A stretch of DNA of 37,788 nt from positions 1-37,788 of the forward strand of contig CAMFLL010000026.1 of assembly GCA_945957405.1 (NCBI GenBank), read 5' to 3'. The translations under genes were made by a program, and so were the position numbers. Origin of the DNA: an uncultured Mycolicibacterium sp. GTDB taxonomy: Bacteria; Actinomycetota; Actinomycetes; Mycobacteriales; Mycobacteriaceae. The first letter of the stretch is position 1; each line of letters opens with the position of its first letter. Under the pieces are notes generated by a model. The model made no database searches, was not told the DNA's origin, and saw only the letters and a program-made list of their open reading frames with translations. This document shows, one piece after another, positions 7,904 through 15,664 of this stretch.

Positions 7904-10881
7904 GAAGCACCCGAACGGAAACTGTCGGCGCGCAACTTCAGTTTGCGCGCCGACAGTTGGGTGTCCCAGACCCGTTCCCCGGTGGCCACGGCAATGGCTT
8001 CCGCGGTCTCCAAGGCCAGCCGCGCGGCGTCCTTGTCCCCGTGTGCCGCTTCGATATCCGACAGCAGCTGGTAGTACAGCGGTAGGAAGATCCGGGTGCC
8101 GTCCTGCGCGTGCGTCGCAATCGCCTGCCGCACCTCCCCGGAGGTGTCGACGCCGTCGGGGCCCATCGCCCGCGCCCAGCCACCGATGATGCGCGCCGTC
8201 GCGGCCAACTGGTGGATCCCGAGTTCGGTCAGTTCGGCGAACGCCTTATCGGCCAGTTGCGCTGTCACGCTGTGCTGCCCGCCGATCGCGTCGAGCTGGA
8301 ACTGCGACGTCCGCAGGATCGCCAGGCCGAACACGTCGTTGCGGCTGTGCGCGACGGCGATACCCTGCTCGACCGAGGTGCGTGCCGAGGCGAGGTCACC
8401 GCGCATCGAATACGCCCACGCCGCAACGCCGTAACCACGGACGTCGAATGCCGCCAGATGACCGTGCCGCTGCCAGTCCACGACGGGCACATCGGTCACC
8501 AGTATCTGCAGCGTCGCGATACACGTGTCGATGTGACCGCGGGCGAATTCGACCAGTCCACGCAGGTAGTACCCGGCCGACCCGGCGATGGCATCACCGG
8601 AGCTCTGGTACAGCGCGACCAGCCCGTCGGCCAGGATCGCCGCTTCATGGTAACGCCCGGAACTACACGCCTCGAGGCAGCGGAACGCCGCCTCGGTGGT
8701 GAACTGCCCTGTCCGGGAGCCGATTTCGGAGGCCCGCGCCAGTGCGGTTTTGACCTCATCGGAGTTCTGCCCCGCCGTCACGGCTTCCACCGACGCCAAC
8801 TGCAACCAGAGGTGGGCCTCGCGGTCGCACCGGGAATCGTCGGCGTCGAGGCGGGCGCAGACGTCGAGCGCATGCACGCACAGATCGGCCACCTCACGGT
8901 AGGCCGACCGTTCCCAGCCTGCCGTCAACGCCCGGTCGTGCAGCGCGAGAGCGGTGTCGACGTCGAGTTCGCTGCCCGCGCGCCACGCATGGTCGGCGCC
9001 GTTGTAGGAGTCTTCGGCGGCGGTGAAATCCCGTCCCGCGTAAGCACGGGCGATATCGGCGTGCATGGCGGCCCTGGCGATACCAGTGAGCTGGGCGGCA
9101 ATGGCGTCACGCACCAGACCGTGGCTGAACCGGTATCCACCCGGCTGCCCCGCCAGGTCGCCGATCAGACCCGACCTCAGTGCGGGTTCGAGGTTCGCCG
9201 CCACCTCCGAGACCGGCACACCGAGTACGGCGGACAGTCCGACGCTGAGGAACTCGGCGCCCAGCAACGCCGCGACCAACAGCATCGACCGGGTGGCGCG
9301 CGGCAGGCCGGCCATCCGGCGCCGGATCACTCCGGTGACCGCGTCGGGTACATCGTCACCGGCGATGGCCACCGTCGACCCATCCAGCCGGCCGTTGTCA
9401 CGCAGCAGTCGGGTCAATTCCTTGATGTAGAACGGATTGCCGCCGGTACGCATCTCGACGGTTTCGACGAACTGCGCCGTCGGGGTCACTCCGGTGACGT
9501 TCTCGATCAGGGCCGCGGTCGCATCTCGGTCGATACCGCGCAGCCGCATCGACGTGACTTCACAGCGGCTGAGCAGTCGGTCGAACTCGCGCTCCCGGAC
9601 CGGCCGGTCGACGCCGCCGTCCTGCCAGGTCGCCAGCACCGTCAGCGGCATACGCTGCACCGACGAGGCGAGCAGTTCCAGGACATCCCGCGTGAACCGG
9701 TCGGCCCGGTGCAGATCATCGAGGACGATGAGCGTCGGGCGCCGGCCCACCATCTCGGCGACGGCATTGGCCATCACCTCCGGTGGCGCATCGGTCTTGT
9801 CGGACACCGGGACCACCGCCACCCGCGGCCGTCCCGCGGCGATCCCCCGCAGCACCTGCGTCCACGCCCACGCCGGCGAGGTGCGCACGCCCGCGCTGTG
9901 GCCGGCCCACACGGTGGTCATGCCGAGATCTTCGGCGAGGTCGGCGGCTTCGGCGGCAAGAGCGGTCTTGCCCACTCCGCTGTCGCCGGTCAGCACGGCC
10001 ACACTGCCGCGGCCGTCGGCAGCCGCGGTGAGCGTGTCGCGCAGGCGGTCCAGTTCCCGCGTACGGCCGTAGAGCGACTTGTTGGTGCTGCGGACCAGCG
10101 CAGCCGTGGGGCTGACCGGCGGCTGCCACTTCAGGTCGGGCGACTCGTTGCGGATCTCGGCGGCCAGCCGCTCCAGCGTCAACCCGGGCCGAACACCAAG
10201 CTCAGTGTCGAGCACCGCCTGCAGTCGTTCGAATGCCGACAGCGCATCGGTACGCCGGCCGGCCCGGTACATCGCGAGCATCAGCTGGCCCCACAACCGT
10301 TCCCGCATGGGACTCTCGGCCACGGCGGCCTCCAGCCCGGCGATCAGTTCGACGTCACGGCCCTGCTGCAGGCCGGCGTCGAAGCAGGCCTCGACGGCGT
10401 CGGCGCGCAACGCCTCGAGCCGATGGATCTCATGGTTGGCGAACGGCTGATCGCGGAAGTCCGTCAGTGCGCCGCCCCGCCAGTGATGCAGGGCGCCCTC
10501 GAGCATGCGACCGGCCTCGGCGGCGTCGCCGGCATCCAGCAGGCGCTTACCGTGGCCGATCTGTGTCTCGAACTCTCGGGTGTCCAGCCGGTCCGAGCCG
10601 AGCTGGAGGCGGTAACCGCGGGCGTCGGTGACCAGGCGGTCACCGCGATCGTCGTCGGCGAGGATGCGGCGCAGATTGGCCACGTAAGCGCGTAGTGAGG
10701 AGATGGGCTTGGGCGGCGGCGCGCCGTCCCAGACCTGTTCGATCAGGGTGTCGATGTCCACGGCACGGTCGGCGGCGAGCAGCAGCACCGCCAGGACGGC
10801 ACGCTGACGGAAGCCGCCGAGGATCAGGGGCGCACCCCCTCGCTGGGCCGCCATGGGCCCCAGTAGCAAATAATCGACCAC
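7900..10881 (-). CDS. SARP/AfsR-type regulator with winged helix, BTAD and AAA/STAND ATPase
   Basis: A large transcriptional regulator (993 residues from this start). Domains in order: OmpR-like winged helix (about 3-93, from DYLLLGP), bacterial transcriptional activator domain (about 100-245), an ATPase with Walker A TGDSGVGKTAL (about 298-307) and Walker B LIVLDDLH, then a long helical TPR-like C-terminus. This is the AfsR-like layout: DNA binding gated by ATP and possibly a ligand or phosphorylation. The start is GTG 10881, because the winged helix begins two residues later and GGAGGGG lies 8 nt upstream; ATG 10926 and ATG 10977 are upstream alternatives. Its likely targets are the lipoprotein gene and the divergent two-gene operon, which carry matching repeat sites. 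Confidence 0.9.
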   Translation of the reverse strand: MVDYLLLGPMAAQRGGAPLILGGFRQRAVLAVLLLAADRAVDIDTLIEQVWDGAPPPKPISSLRAYVANLRRILADDDRGDRLVTDARGYRLQLGSDRLDTREFETQIGHGKRLLDAGDAAEAGRMLEGALHHWRGGALTDFRDQPFANHEIHRLEALRADAVEACFDAGLQQGRDVELIAGLEAAVAESPMRERLWGQLMLAMYRAGRRTDALSAFERLQAVLDTELGVRPGLTLERLAAEIRNESPDLKWQPPVSPTAALVRSTNKSLYGRTRELDRLRDTLTAAADGRGSVAVLTGDSGVGKTALAAEAADLAEDLGMTTVWAGHSAGVRTSPAWAWTQVLRGIAAGRPRVAVVPVSDKTDAPPEVMANAVAEMVGRRPTLIVLDDLHRADRFTRDVLELLASSVQRMPLTVLATWQDGGVDRPVREREFDRLLSRCEVTSMRLRGIDRDATAALIENVTGVTPTAQFVETVEMRTGGNPFYIKELTRLLRDNGRLDGSTVAIAGDDVPDAVTGVIRRRMAGLPRATRSMLLVAALLGAEFLSVGLSAVLGVPVSEVAANLEPALRSGLIGDLAGQPGGYRFSHGLVRDAIAAQLTGIARAAMHADIARAYAGRDFTAAEDSYNGADHAWRAGSELDVDTALALHDRALTAGWERSAYREVADLCVHALDVCARLDADDSRCDREAHLWLQLASVEAVTAGQNSDEVKTALARASEIGSRTGQFTTEAAFRCLEACSSGRYHEAAILADGLVALYQSSGDAIAGSAGYYLRGLVEFARGHIDTCIATLQILVTDVPVVDWQRHGHLAAFDVRGYGVAAWAYSMRGDLASARTSVEQGIAVAHSRNDVFGLAILRTSQFQLDAIGGQHSVTAQLADKAFAELTELGIHQLAATARIIGGWARAMGPDGVDTSGEVRQAIATHAQDGTRIFLPLYYQLLSDIEAAHGDKDAARLALETAEAIAVATGERVWDTQLSARKLKLRADSFRSGAS

Positions 10882-10906
10882 CCCGTACGCCCCTCCGGCC
10901 ACGTTG

Positions 10907-10940
10907 TTCCAATCAGAATCCAACATGCTGTGGTTACCGT
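10907..10940 (+). promoter_or_regulatory. Candidate SARP operator and -10 box ahead of the membrane/arrestin operon
   Basis: TTCCAAT (10907-10913) and ATCCAAC (10918-10924) start 11 bp apart, followed after 10 nt by TACCGT (10935-10940). The whole 18-bp core differs from the site at 7093 at only two positions, and the distance to the -10 is identical. It would drive rightward transcription of 11024-12309 with a leader of roughly 75-80 nt, and may also bear on the SARP gene, whose GTG start is 26 bp away on the other strand. Confidence 0.6.
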
Positions 10941-11023
10941 GCGCACGGCAATCGCCGGAGTCGTCTTGATTGTTCATCCGGCGAACGCCGCACAAACGTC
11001 GTCGGGGAGGAAGTTGGAGCACC

Positions 11024-11410
11024 ATGACCGCAGGTCAACCCCAATATCAGGATGAGCCGGCCGCGCCAGCGCGCGGACTGACCCGCGAAGAGCGCGGACG
11101 CGATGTCAGCGAAGCTCAGGCCAGTGCCGAGGCCAAGCCGACGGCATTCCGGCGATTGTGGGCCGCGATGAGCCCCAGGTTCGTCTGGTCCATGGCCGAC
11201 GGCTACCCCGTGGTGCTCAAACAGTTCATCCAGTTCTGCCTGGTGATCATCTACCCTGCCTGGGTCGCCGGGGTGTTGTTCTCGGCGCTGATGACCGGGC
11301 TGTTCTATGTCACCGTGTACCCCGTGCTGTGGGTCCTGTTCTGGCCGATGCGCAACCACCAGAAGAAACACCATCCGGAGGAGTACGCCGAGAGTCAGCG
11401 AAAGAAATAG
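11024..11410 (+). CDS. Small membrane protein, uncharacterised
   Basis: A 128-residue protein. Residues 1-45 are polar and Ala/Glu-rich and probably cytoplasmic. A hydrophobic region from about 65 to 108 (FIQFCLVIIYPAWVAGVL, then a second LFYVTVYPVLWVLFW stretch) gives two transmembrane helices, and the end is basic (MRNHQKKHHPEEY). I do not recognise a named family. The ATG at 11024 has GGAG a few nt upstream, better than the in-frame start at 10970. Its stop overlaps the start of the next gene (TAGTG), so the two are translationally coupled. Transcription probably starts at the -10 box at 10935. Confidence 0.8.
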   Translation: MTAGQPQYQDEPAAPARGLTREERGRDVSEAQASAEAKPTAFRRLWAAMSPRFVWSMADGYPVVLKQFIQFCLVIIYPAWVAGVLFSALMTGLFYVTVYPVLWVLFWPMRNHQKKHHPEEYAESQRKK

Positions 11411-12309
11411 TGGGATTGTTCAGCCGCGCACCTGCCGTCGAGGTGACGGTCACACCCGCGGAGGTCACACCGCGCGAGGTGGTGACCGCCACGGTGACGC
11501 CCACCAGACCGCTCGACAACGTCGGCTCGGCCTTCCTCGAGTGGGGTTACACGAACTTCTTCCGCTATCACTGGGCCGGCCGAGCCGATTCGGCCGTGGC
11601 GCAGGCCAGCGACTCGATGTGGATGACCGGCAACGTGGGCACCAACGCAGGGGGCGACCGCGACACCGAAGAGTGGGTGGGCGTCACCAAGGTGGACCTG
11701 CCGGTGCTTGACGGTGAGTTCCGCGGCGGCACATCGACATTCCGCGTACCGTCCTGGGCGCCGGCCTCCTCGCCCGATATCGCCCGCTGGTCGTGTCGTG
11801 TCCAGTTCGGCGAGCGTGGCGCCGACAAGCACGGTGAATTCGCCGTCCGGATCGGGCGCGACGACGTCTGCGCTGAGGCCAAGCCCACCGAAGTGCTGAT
11901 GGGTGACGCCGAGACCGTCATCGAAATCGAGTTGGCAACATCGGTTTTCACCGCAGGTGAGGCAATCCGCGGGCACATCCGGTTGACACCGACCATCGAC
12001 CTCCCCGACGGCGATCTCGCGGTGTGCTGGCAGCGGCATCGCGAATCGCATCCGCTCACGCGAACCCCGTCGGCATGCGGATCAATCGACGGGCCCGTGG
12101 TCAAGTTGGGTAAACGGATTCCGCTGCGCGCCAGGCAGGTCGTGGCGGTGCCGTTCGAGGTGCCACTACCGCCGGATGCGGCGCCGACGGCCAGCGCGGT
12201 GCACTCGTCGATCAACTGGTTCGTCCAGGCCCGGCTCTTCTACGCGGGCTTCAACGCACACATGGTCGAGCGTGTGCTGCGCCCGATCGTGGTGGTCAAC
12301 GCGCCCTGA
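11410..12309 (+). CDS. Arrestin-like / Spo0M-like two-domain beta-sandwich protein
   Basis: A 299-residue protein with no signal peptide or membrane segment. It opens with GLFSRAPAVEVTVTPAEVTP, has an internal boundary near residue 155 (TEVLMGDAETVIEIEL) and ends with a strand-rich second half containing HSSINWFVQARLFYAG. The alternating beta pattern and the IxWxVxA motif are typical of arrestin-fold proteins such as SpoOM and Vps26 relatives. This is judged from pattern only. The GTG at 11410 overlaps the upstream stop by one base. Coupling to a membrane protein suggests a membrane-associated scaffold. Function unknown. Confidence 0.65.
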   Translation: MGLFSRAPAVEVTVTPAEVTPREVVTATVTPTRPLDNVGSAFLEWGYTNFFRYHWAGRADSAVAQASDSMWMTGNVGTNAGGDRDTEEWVGVTKVDLPVLDGEFRGGTSTFRVPSWAPASSPDIARWSCRVQFGERGADKHGEFAVRIGRDDVCAEAKPTEVLMGDAETVIEIELATSVFTAGEAIRGHIRLTPTIDLPDGDLAVCWQRHRESHPLTRTPSACGSIDGPVVKLGKRIPLRARQVVAVPFEVPLPPDAAPTASAVHSSINWFVQARLFYAGFNAHMVERVLRPIVVVNAP

Positions 12310-12341
12310 CTTCTTGCACGCGTGCACGCCCGCGCCCCGCG

Positions 12342-13163
12342 TCAGGCCCGGGACACCGCCGAGGCCTCGGCGATCTGTTCGGCGGTGGGGCGCACCCCGG
12401 TGTAACGCTCGAACTGCTCGGCGGCCTGTAACGCGATCACCTCCGCACCGGTGATCACCTGCTTGCCTGCCGACCGGCCGGCCTTGATCAGCGGCGTCTC
12501 CGACGGCAGGGCGACGACGTCGAAGACCGTCTCGGCGTTGGCGACAGCCTCCGTACCGAACGGACTGTCGTCCGACTCGGCGCCGCCCGCCATGCCGATG
12601 GGTGTGACGTTGACGATGATCGACGCGCACGCCCCGCCGACATGGGGACGCCAGTGGTAGCCCAACCGTTCGGCGAGCGCAGGGCCCGCGGTCTCGTTCC
12701 TGGCCACCACCACGCCATCATGAAAACCCTTGTCGCGGAACGCCGAGCCCACCGCGCTCGCCATTCCCCCGCTGCCGTGGATCAGCACGGTCTGGCTGGG
12801 TGCGAGCTGGTACTGGTCGATCAACCGCTCGATCGCGATGTAGTCGGTGTTGGATGCTGTCAGCACCCCGTCGTCGTTGACGATGGTGTTGACCGACTGG
12901 ATGGCCCGCGCCGAGGGTTCGACGTGGTCCACCAGCGCCAGTACATCCTCCTTGAACGGCATCGACACCGAGCAGCCGCGGATCCCGAGCGCCCGCACGC
13001 CACCGATGGCGGCGGCGATGTCCGTGGTGGTGAATGCCTTGTAGATGAAGTCGATTCCGAGCCGGTCGTAGAGATAGTTGTGGAACCGCGTGCCGATGTT
13101 GCTGGGCCGAGCGGCCAGCGAGATGCACAGCGTGGTGTCCTTGTTCAGGGGTGGGCGGGGCAT
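12342..13163 (-). CDS. Shikimate dehydrogenase-like NADP(H) oxidoreductase
   Basis: A 273-residue protein of the shikimate/quinate dehydrogenase family. It has the substrate domain with SVSMPFKED (in place of the AroE NVTxPxK), SVNTIV, the catalytic-region NTDY, a dinucleotide-binding GSGGMASAV, NVTPIGM, and a C-terminal AAEQFERYTG helix. The altered K-motif resembles the shikimate-dehydrogenase-like (SdhL) subgroup of low shikimate activity, so the biosynthetic AroE role is doubtful. Its ATG is one base after the TGA of the acetyltransferase gene, so the two are almost certainly cotranscribed and translationally coupled. Confidence 0.85.
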   Translation of the reverse strand: MPRPPLNKDTTLCISLAARPSNIGTRFHNYLYDRLGIDFIYKAFTTTDIAAAIGGVRALGIRGCSVSMPFKEDVLALVDHVEPSARAIQSVNTIVNDDGVLTASNTDYIAIERLIDQYQLAPSQTVLIHGSGGMASAVGSAFRDKGFHDGVVVARNETAGPALAERLGYHWRPHVGGACASIIVNVTPIGMAGGAESDDSPFGTEAVANAETVFDVVALPSETPLIKAGRSAGKQVITGAEVIALQAAEQFERYTGVRPTAEQIAEASAVSRA

Positions 13164-13164
13164 G

Positions 13165-14160
13165 TCAGCTCACCGCCCTGATCACCTTGCGGGCCATACC
13201 GGCGATGTCTTCGATCAACGGTTTCGGCAGACGGACCAGGCCCCGATCCGGGACGTCGATTTGCGTTGTCACCACTCCTAGATCCTCCCGTTCCCAGACC
13301 GCTCCGTAGCTGTTCAGTATCCTGCGCATCGCCAGATTGTCCGAAAGTACACGGGCGGTGAACTTTTGGACCCCGGCCTCGCCGGCGGCAACGGACAGCG
13401 CCTTCATCAGAAATGAGCCGAGACCCTTGTGCTGGTAGTCGTCACCCACGATGAACGCGATCTCGGCGACGCTGCGGTCCGCCATGTCGCGCACAAAGCG
13501 GGCGTCCGCAACCACGAGATCGTCCTGATCGGTGATCACCCAGACGAAATGGTCGACGTAGTCGACCTCGAACAGGTAGTCCATCAACGCCTTGCTCGGC
13601 CGGCGCGCCGTCATGAAGCGGCGGTACAGCGTGTCGGCGGAGAACTCGACGTGACTGCTGGTGGTGCGCACGCTGTCCCCGGGCAGCACCGGCCGCAGCA
13701 GCAGTTCGGTGCCGTCACGGGCGCGCACGGGGATCGGCGTGATGAACGCCGCCAGCCGCTGACGCGCGGTGCGGACGAGCAGTTGCAGAACACCGGGTAG
13801 CTCGATGAGTTCGGCGAACGCGTCATCGCCGCCACGCCAACCGACCAATGGCGTCTCGGCGATCACCGTCGCGATACGCGATGTGTTCCGCAACAACGCG
13901 ATCTCGCCGACGATCTGCCCGGCCCCGACGTCGATGGAATAGGTGGCGCCCTCGTCGCTCTCGTGGCAGATGCGCACCGTGCCGCTGGCGAGGATGACGA
14001 AGAAGTCCGCGTGATCGCCTTGTCGCATCAGCACATCGCCGACGCGAGCCTGCAGGTCCTCGAGTTCGGTGGCCAGCCCGTACAGGTCGGCGCCGAAGCA
14101 GTCGGCGAATACCGAAAGCCCCGCGAGTTGACTGGCCCGCTGGGTGATCAGTTCGGCCAC
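13165..14160 (-). CDS. cAMP-dependent protein lysine acetyltransferase (Rv0998/MsKat type)
   Basis: A 331-residue cytoplasmic enzyme made of an N-terminal cyclic-nucleotide-binding domain (about 12-140) and a GNAT acetyltransferase domain (about 150-310). The phosphate-binding cassette GEIALLRNTSRIATV includes Glu86 and Arg95. The GNAT part has a catalytic Glu233 in VAEIAFIV and the acetyl-CoA loop YQHKGLGSFL. The lid-region His170 (SSHVEF) matches the known autoinhibitory His. In mycobacteria cAMP relieves autoinhibition and the enzyme acetylates acetyl-CoA synthetase, FadD enzymes and a universal stress protein. The length and architecture match closely. It is the first gene of the pair with the shikimate-dehydrogenase-like gene. 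Confidence 0.93.
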   Translation of the reverse strand: MAELITQRASQLAGLSVFADCFGADLYGLATELEDLQARVGDVLMRQGDHADFFVILASGTVRICHESDEGATYSIDVGAGQIVGEIALLRNTSRIATVIAETPLVGWRGGDDAFAELIELPGVLQLLVRTARQRLAAFITPIPVRARDGTELLLRPVLPGDSVRTTSSHVEFSADTLYRRFMTARRPSKALMDYLFEVDYVDHFVWVITDQDDLVVADARFVRDMADRSVAEIAFIVGDDYQHKGLGSFLMKALSVAAGEAGVQKFTARVLSDNLAMRRILNSYGAVWEREDLGVVTTQIDVPDRGLVRLPKPLIEDIAGMARKVIRAVS

Positions 14161-14226
14161 GGCAATGTCCTTCTTCCGGTACGCGCCAACATTACCGCCG
14201 TCCGTCGGTGAACGGACAAAGCCTGA

Positions 14227-14245
14227 CTAGCCACACGGCTAGGCT
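14227..14245 (+). promoter_or_regulatory. TetR operator overlapping the leaderless tetR promoter
   Basis: The palindrome CTAGCC-ACAC-GGCTAG (14227-14242) overlaps the -10 box TAGGCT (14240-14245), which lies 6 nt before the GTG of the tetR gene. The same TAGCC-N4-GGCTA core occurs twice ahead of the membrane operon. This fits autorepression by the TetR protein. Confidence 0.75.
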
Positions 14246-14251
14246 GGTCCC

Positions 14252-14839
14252 GTGGTCACGCAGGAATCACGACGACGACGGCTCGGGACCGTCACCCGCA
14301 CGCCCGCGCAGACCCGCATCCTGGGCGCGGCGCTGGATCTCATCGCCGAACACGGCGTCAGTGGCACATCACTACAGATGATCGCCGATGCGCTCGGCGT
14401 CACGAAAGCCGCTGTGTACCACCAGTTCAAGACCAAGGAAGAGATCGTGATCGGGGTCACCGAACTCGAACTCGCCACACTCGAGGATGCGCTGGAGGCC
14501 GCCAGGGCCGAAGCCGAACCGTCGCAGGCACGCAAGGTGCTGCTGACACAGGTGATCGACATGGCGGTGGCGCGGCGGCGCTGGGTCCGCACCCTGCAGA
14601 ACGATCCGGTGGTCATCCGCCTGCTCGGCAACCACCCGCCGTTCCGGGATTTCATCAGCGAGCTGTACGCGATCCTGCAGGACGAACAGGATGACACCGT
14701 GGCGCGCGTGTCGGCCGCGCTGTTCTCCGGCGCCATCGCGGGCACGGTGATCAACCCGCTGGTCGACGGTATCGACGATGACACGCTGCGCACCGTACTG
14801 CTGCAGATGACGACGCGGATGCTCGATCTGCCGGACTGA
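14252..14839 (+). CDS. TetR-family repressor
   Basis: A 195-residue regulator with an N-terminal helix-turn-helix (about residues 22-68, SLQMIADALGVTKAAVYHQF) and an all-helical ligand-binding part. The GTG start is supported by the leaderless promoter; basic residues (QESRRRRLG) precede the HTH. Palindromes matching one another stand ahead of this gene and of the membrane operon that starts 81 nt downstream, so it most likely represses both. The inducer is unknown. Confidence 0.9.
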   Translation: MVTQESRRRRLGTVTRTPAQTRILGAALDLIAEHGVSGTSLQMIADALGVTKAAVYHQFKTKEEIVIGVTELELATLEDALEAARAEAEPSQARKVLLTQVIDMAVARRRWVRTLQNDPVVIRLLGNHPPFRDFISELYAILQDEQDDTVARVSAALFSGAIAGTVINPLVDGIDDDTLRTVLLQMTTRMLDLPD

Positions 14840-14854
14840 TTCATTGTCCTGCAC

Positions 14855-14868
14855 TAGCCGATCGGCTA
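14855..14868. promoter_or_regulatory. TetR operator copy 2
   Basis: TAGCCGATCGGCTA is a perfect 14-bp palindrome with the same arms as the site at 14228. The following TACCGT (14867-14872) could be a -10 box for the membrane operon, in which case the operator overlaps it. Confidence 0.75.
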
Positions 14869-14878
14869 CCGTGAGCCC

Positions 14879-14892
14879 TAGCCGGTCGGCTA
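14879..14892. promoter_or_regulatory. TetR operator copy 3
   Basis: TAGCCGGTCGGCTA lies exactly 24 bp downstream of copy 2 (start to start), with perfect 6-bp arms. Two sites on nearly the same DNA face could bind two dimers cooperatively just ahead of the gene at 14921. Confidence 0.72.
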
Positions 14893-14920
14893 TCCCCCGA
14901 CAGCAAGCGAATGAGGGCTC

Positions 14921-15664
14921 ATGCAGATACTCGCCGAGGCCGAGGATCTACCCACAACCCTGAACATCAGGACCCAGCTCATCTGTCTGTGGACCGCGCC
15001 GGTGTTCGGCGCGTGTTACCTGATCGCGTTTCTCATGTTTCCCGGCTTTCTGCCGCCGATGTCCCCACAACTGACCGCCGACCAGGTCGCGACGTTCTAC
15101 CAGGAGAACACCGCGATGATCCGGTTCAGCATGGTCACCTACGACCTACTCGGCGTGATGATCCTGCCGTTCTTCATGGTGATCGTGGTGCAGATGAAAC
15201 GGATGGCCACCCAGAGTCATGTCTTCGCGTACTGCTATCTGACCGCCGCCGCCAGCGGGGCCACGCTCTTCGCCCTGTCGAACATCTTCTTCCTGGTGGC
15301 GGCGTTCCGTCCGGAACGCGGCGCCGATCTCGTCCTGCTGCTCAACGACATGGCGTGGGTGACCCTGATCGCACCGGTGGGCGCCATGGTCGCGATGAAC
15401 TTTCTGCTGGGCCTGGCCGTGTACTTCGATGACGGGCCGGCCCAGGTGTTCCCCCGCTGGGTCGGCCACGTCGCCATCGCCACGGCGCTCGCGATGGCAC
15501 CGGCGGTGTGTGCCGCGATCGTCCGCACCGGCCCGTTGGCGTGGGACGGCGCCATCTCGTTCTGGTTGCGCAACGGCGCACTGGCCGTGTTCGTCATCGT
15601 GATGTTCGTCGTGCTGCGCGCGGCAATCCATCGGCAGGCCGCGTCAGAAGGCGTCACCGCATGA
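14921..15664 (+). CDS. Multi-pass membrane protein, uncharacterised (paralog A)
   Basis: A 247-residue protein with about six or seven hydrophobic segments (e.g. LWTAPVFGACYLIAFLMF, YDLLGVMILPFFMVIVV, GALAVFVIVMFVVL). It shares with the next gene a periplasm-type loop with TADQVATFY / TTDQMARFF, a cytoplasmic VQMKRM / YHMKRM motif, FPRW / FPKW, and GPLAWDGAISFW / GPFAWNGSIAFW. I do not recognise a named family. It is the first gene of an operon with COX3- and COX4-like genes, so a role as subunit or partner of a respiratory-type membrane complex is likely. Its stop overlaps the next start (ATGA). Confidence 0.85.
   Translation: MQILAEAEDLPTTLNIRTQLICLWTAPVFGACYLIAFLMFPGFLPPMSPQLTADQVATFYQENTAMIRFSMVTYDLLGVMILPFFMVIVVQMKRMATQSHVFAYCYLTAAASGATLFALSNIFFLVAAFRPERGADLVLLLNDMAWVTLIAPVGAMVAMNFLLGLAVYFDDGPAQVFPRWVGHVAIATALAMAPAVCAAIVRTGPLAWDGAISFWLRNGALAVFVIVMFVVLRAAIHRQAASEGVTA

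Noticed and set aside
8110..10695. Very long open frame on the plus strand inside the SARP gene
   Set aside because: It is antisense to a gene with clear winged-helix, BTAD and Walker motifs. Its own translation is Arg/Gly/His-rich without any domain. It results from high GC at third codon positions.
12315..12326. Perfect palindrome TGCACGCGTGCA between convergent genes
   Set aside because: It has no loop and no T tract, so it is a poor terminator. It may be chance in a GC-rich gap; no promoter lies here.
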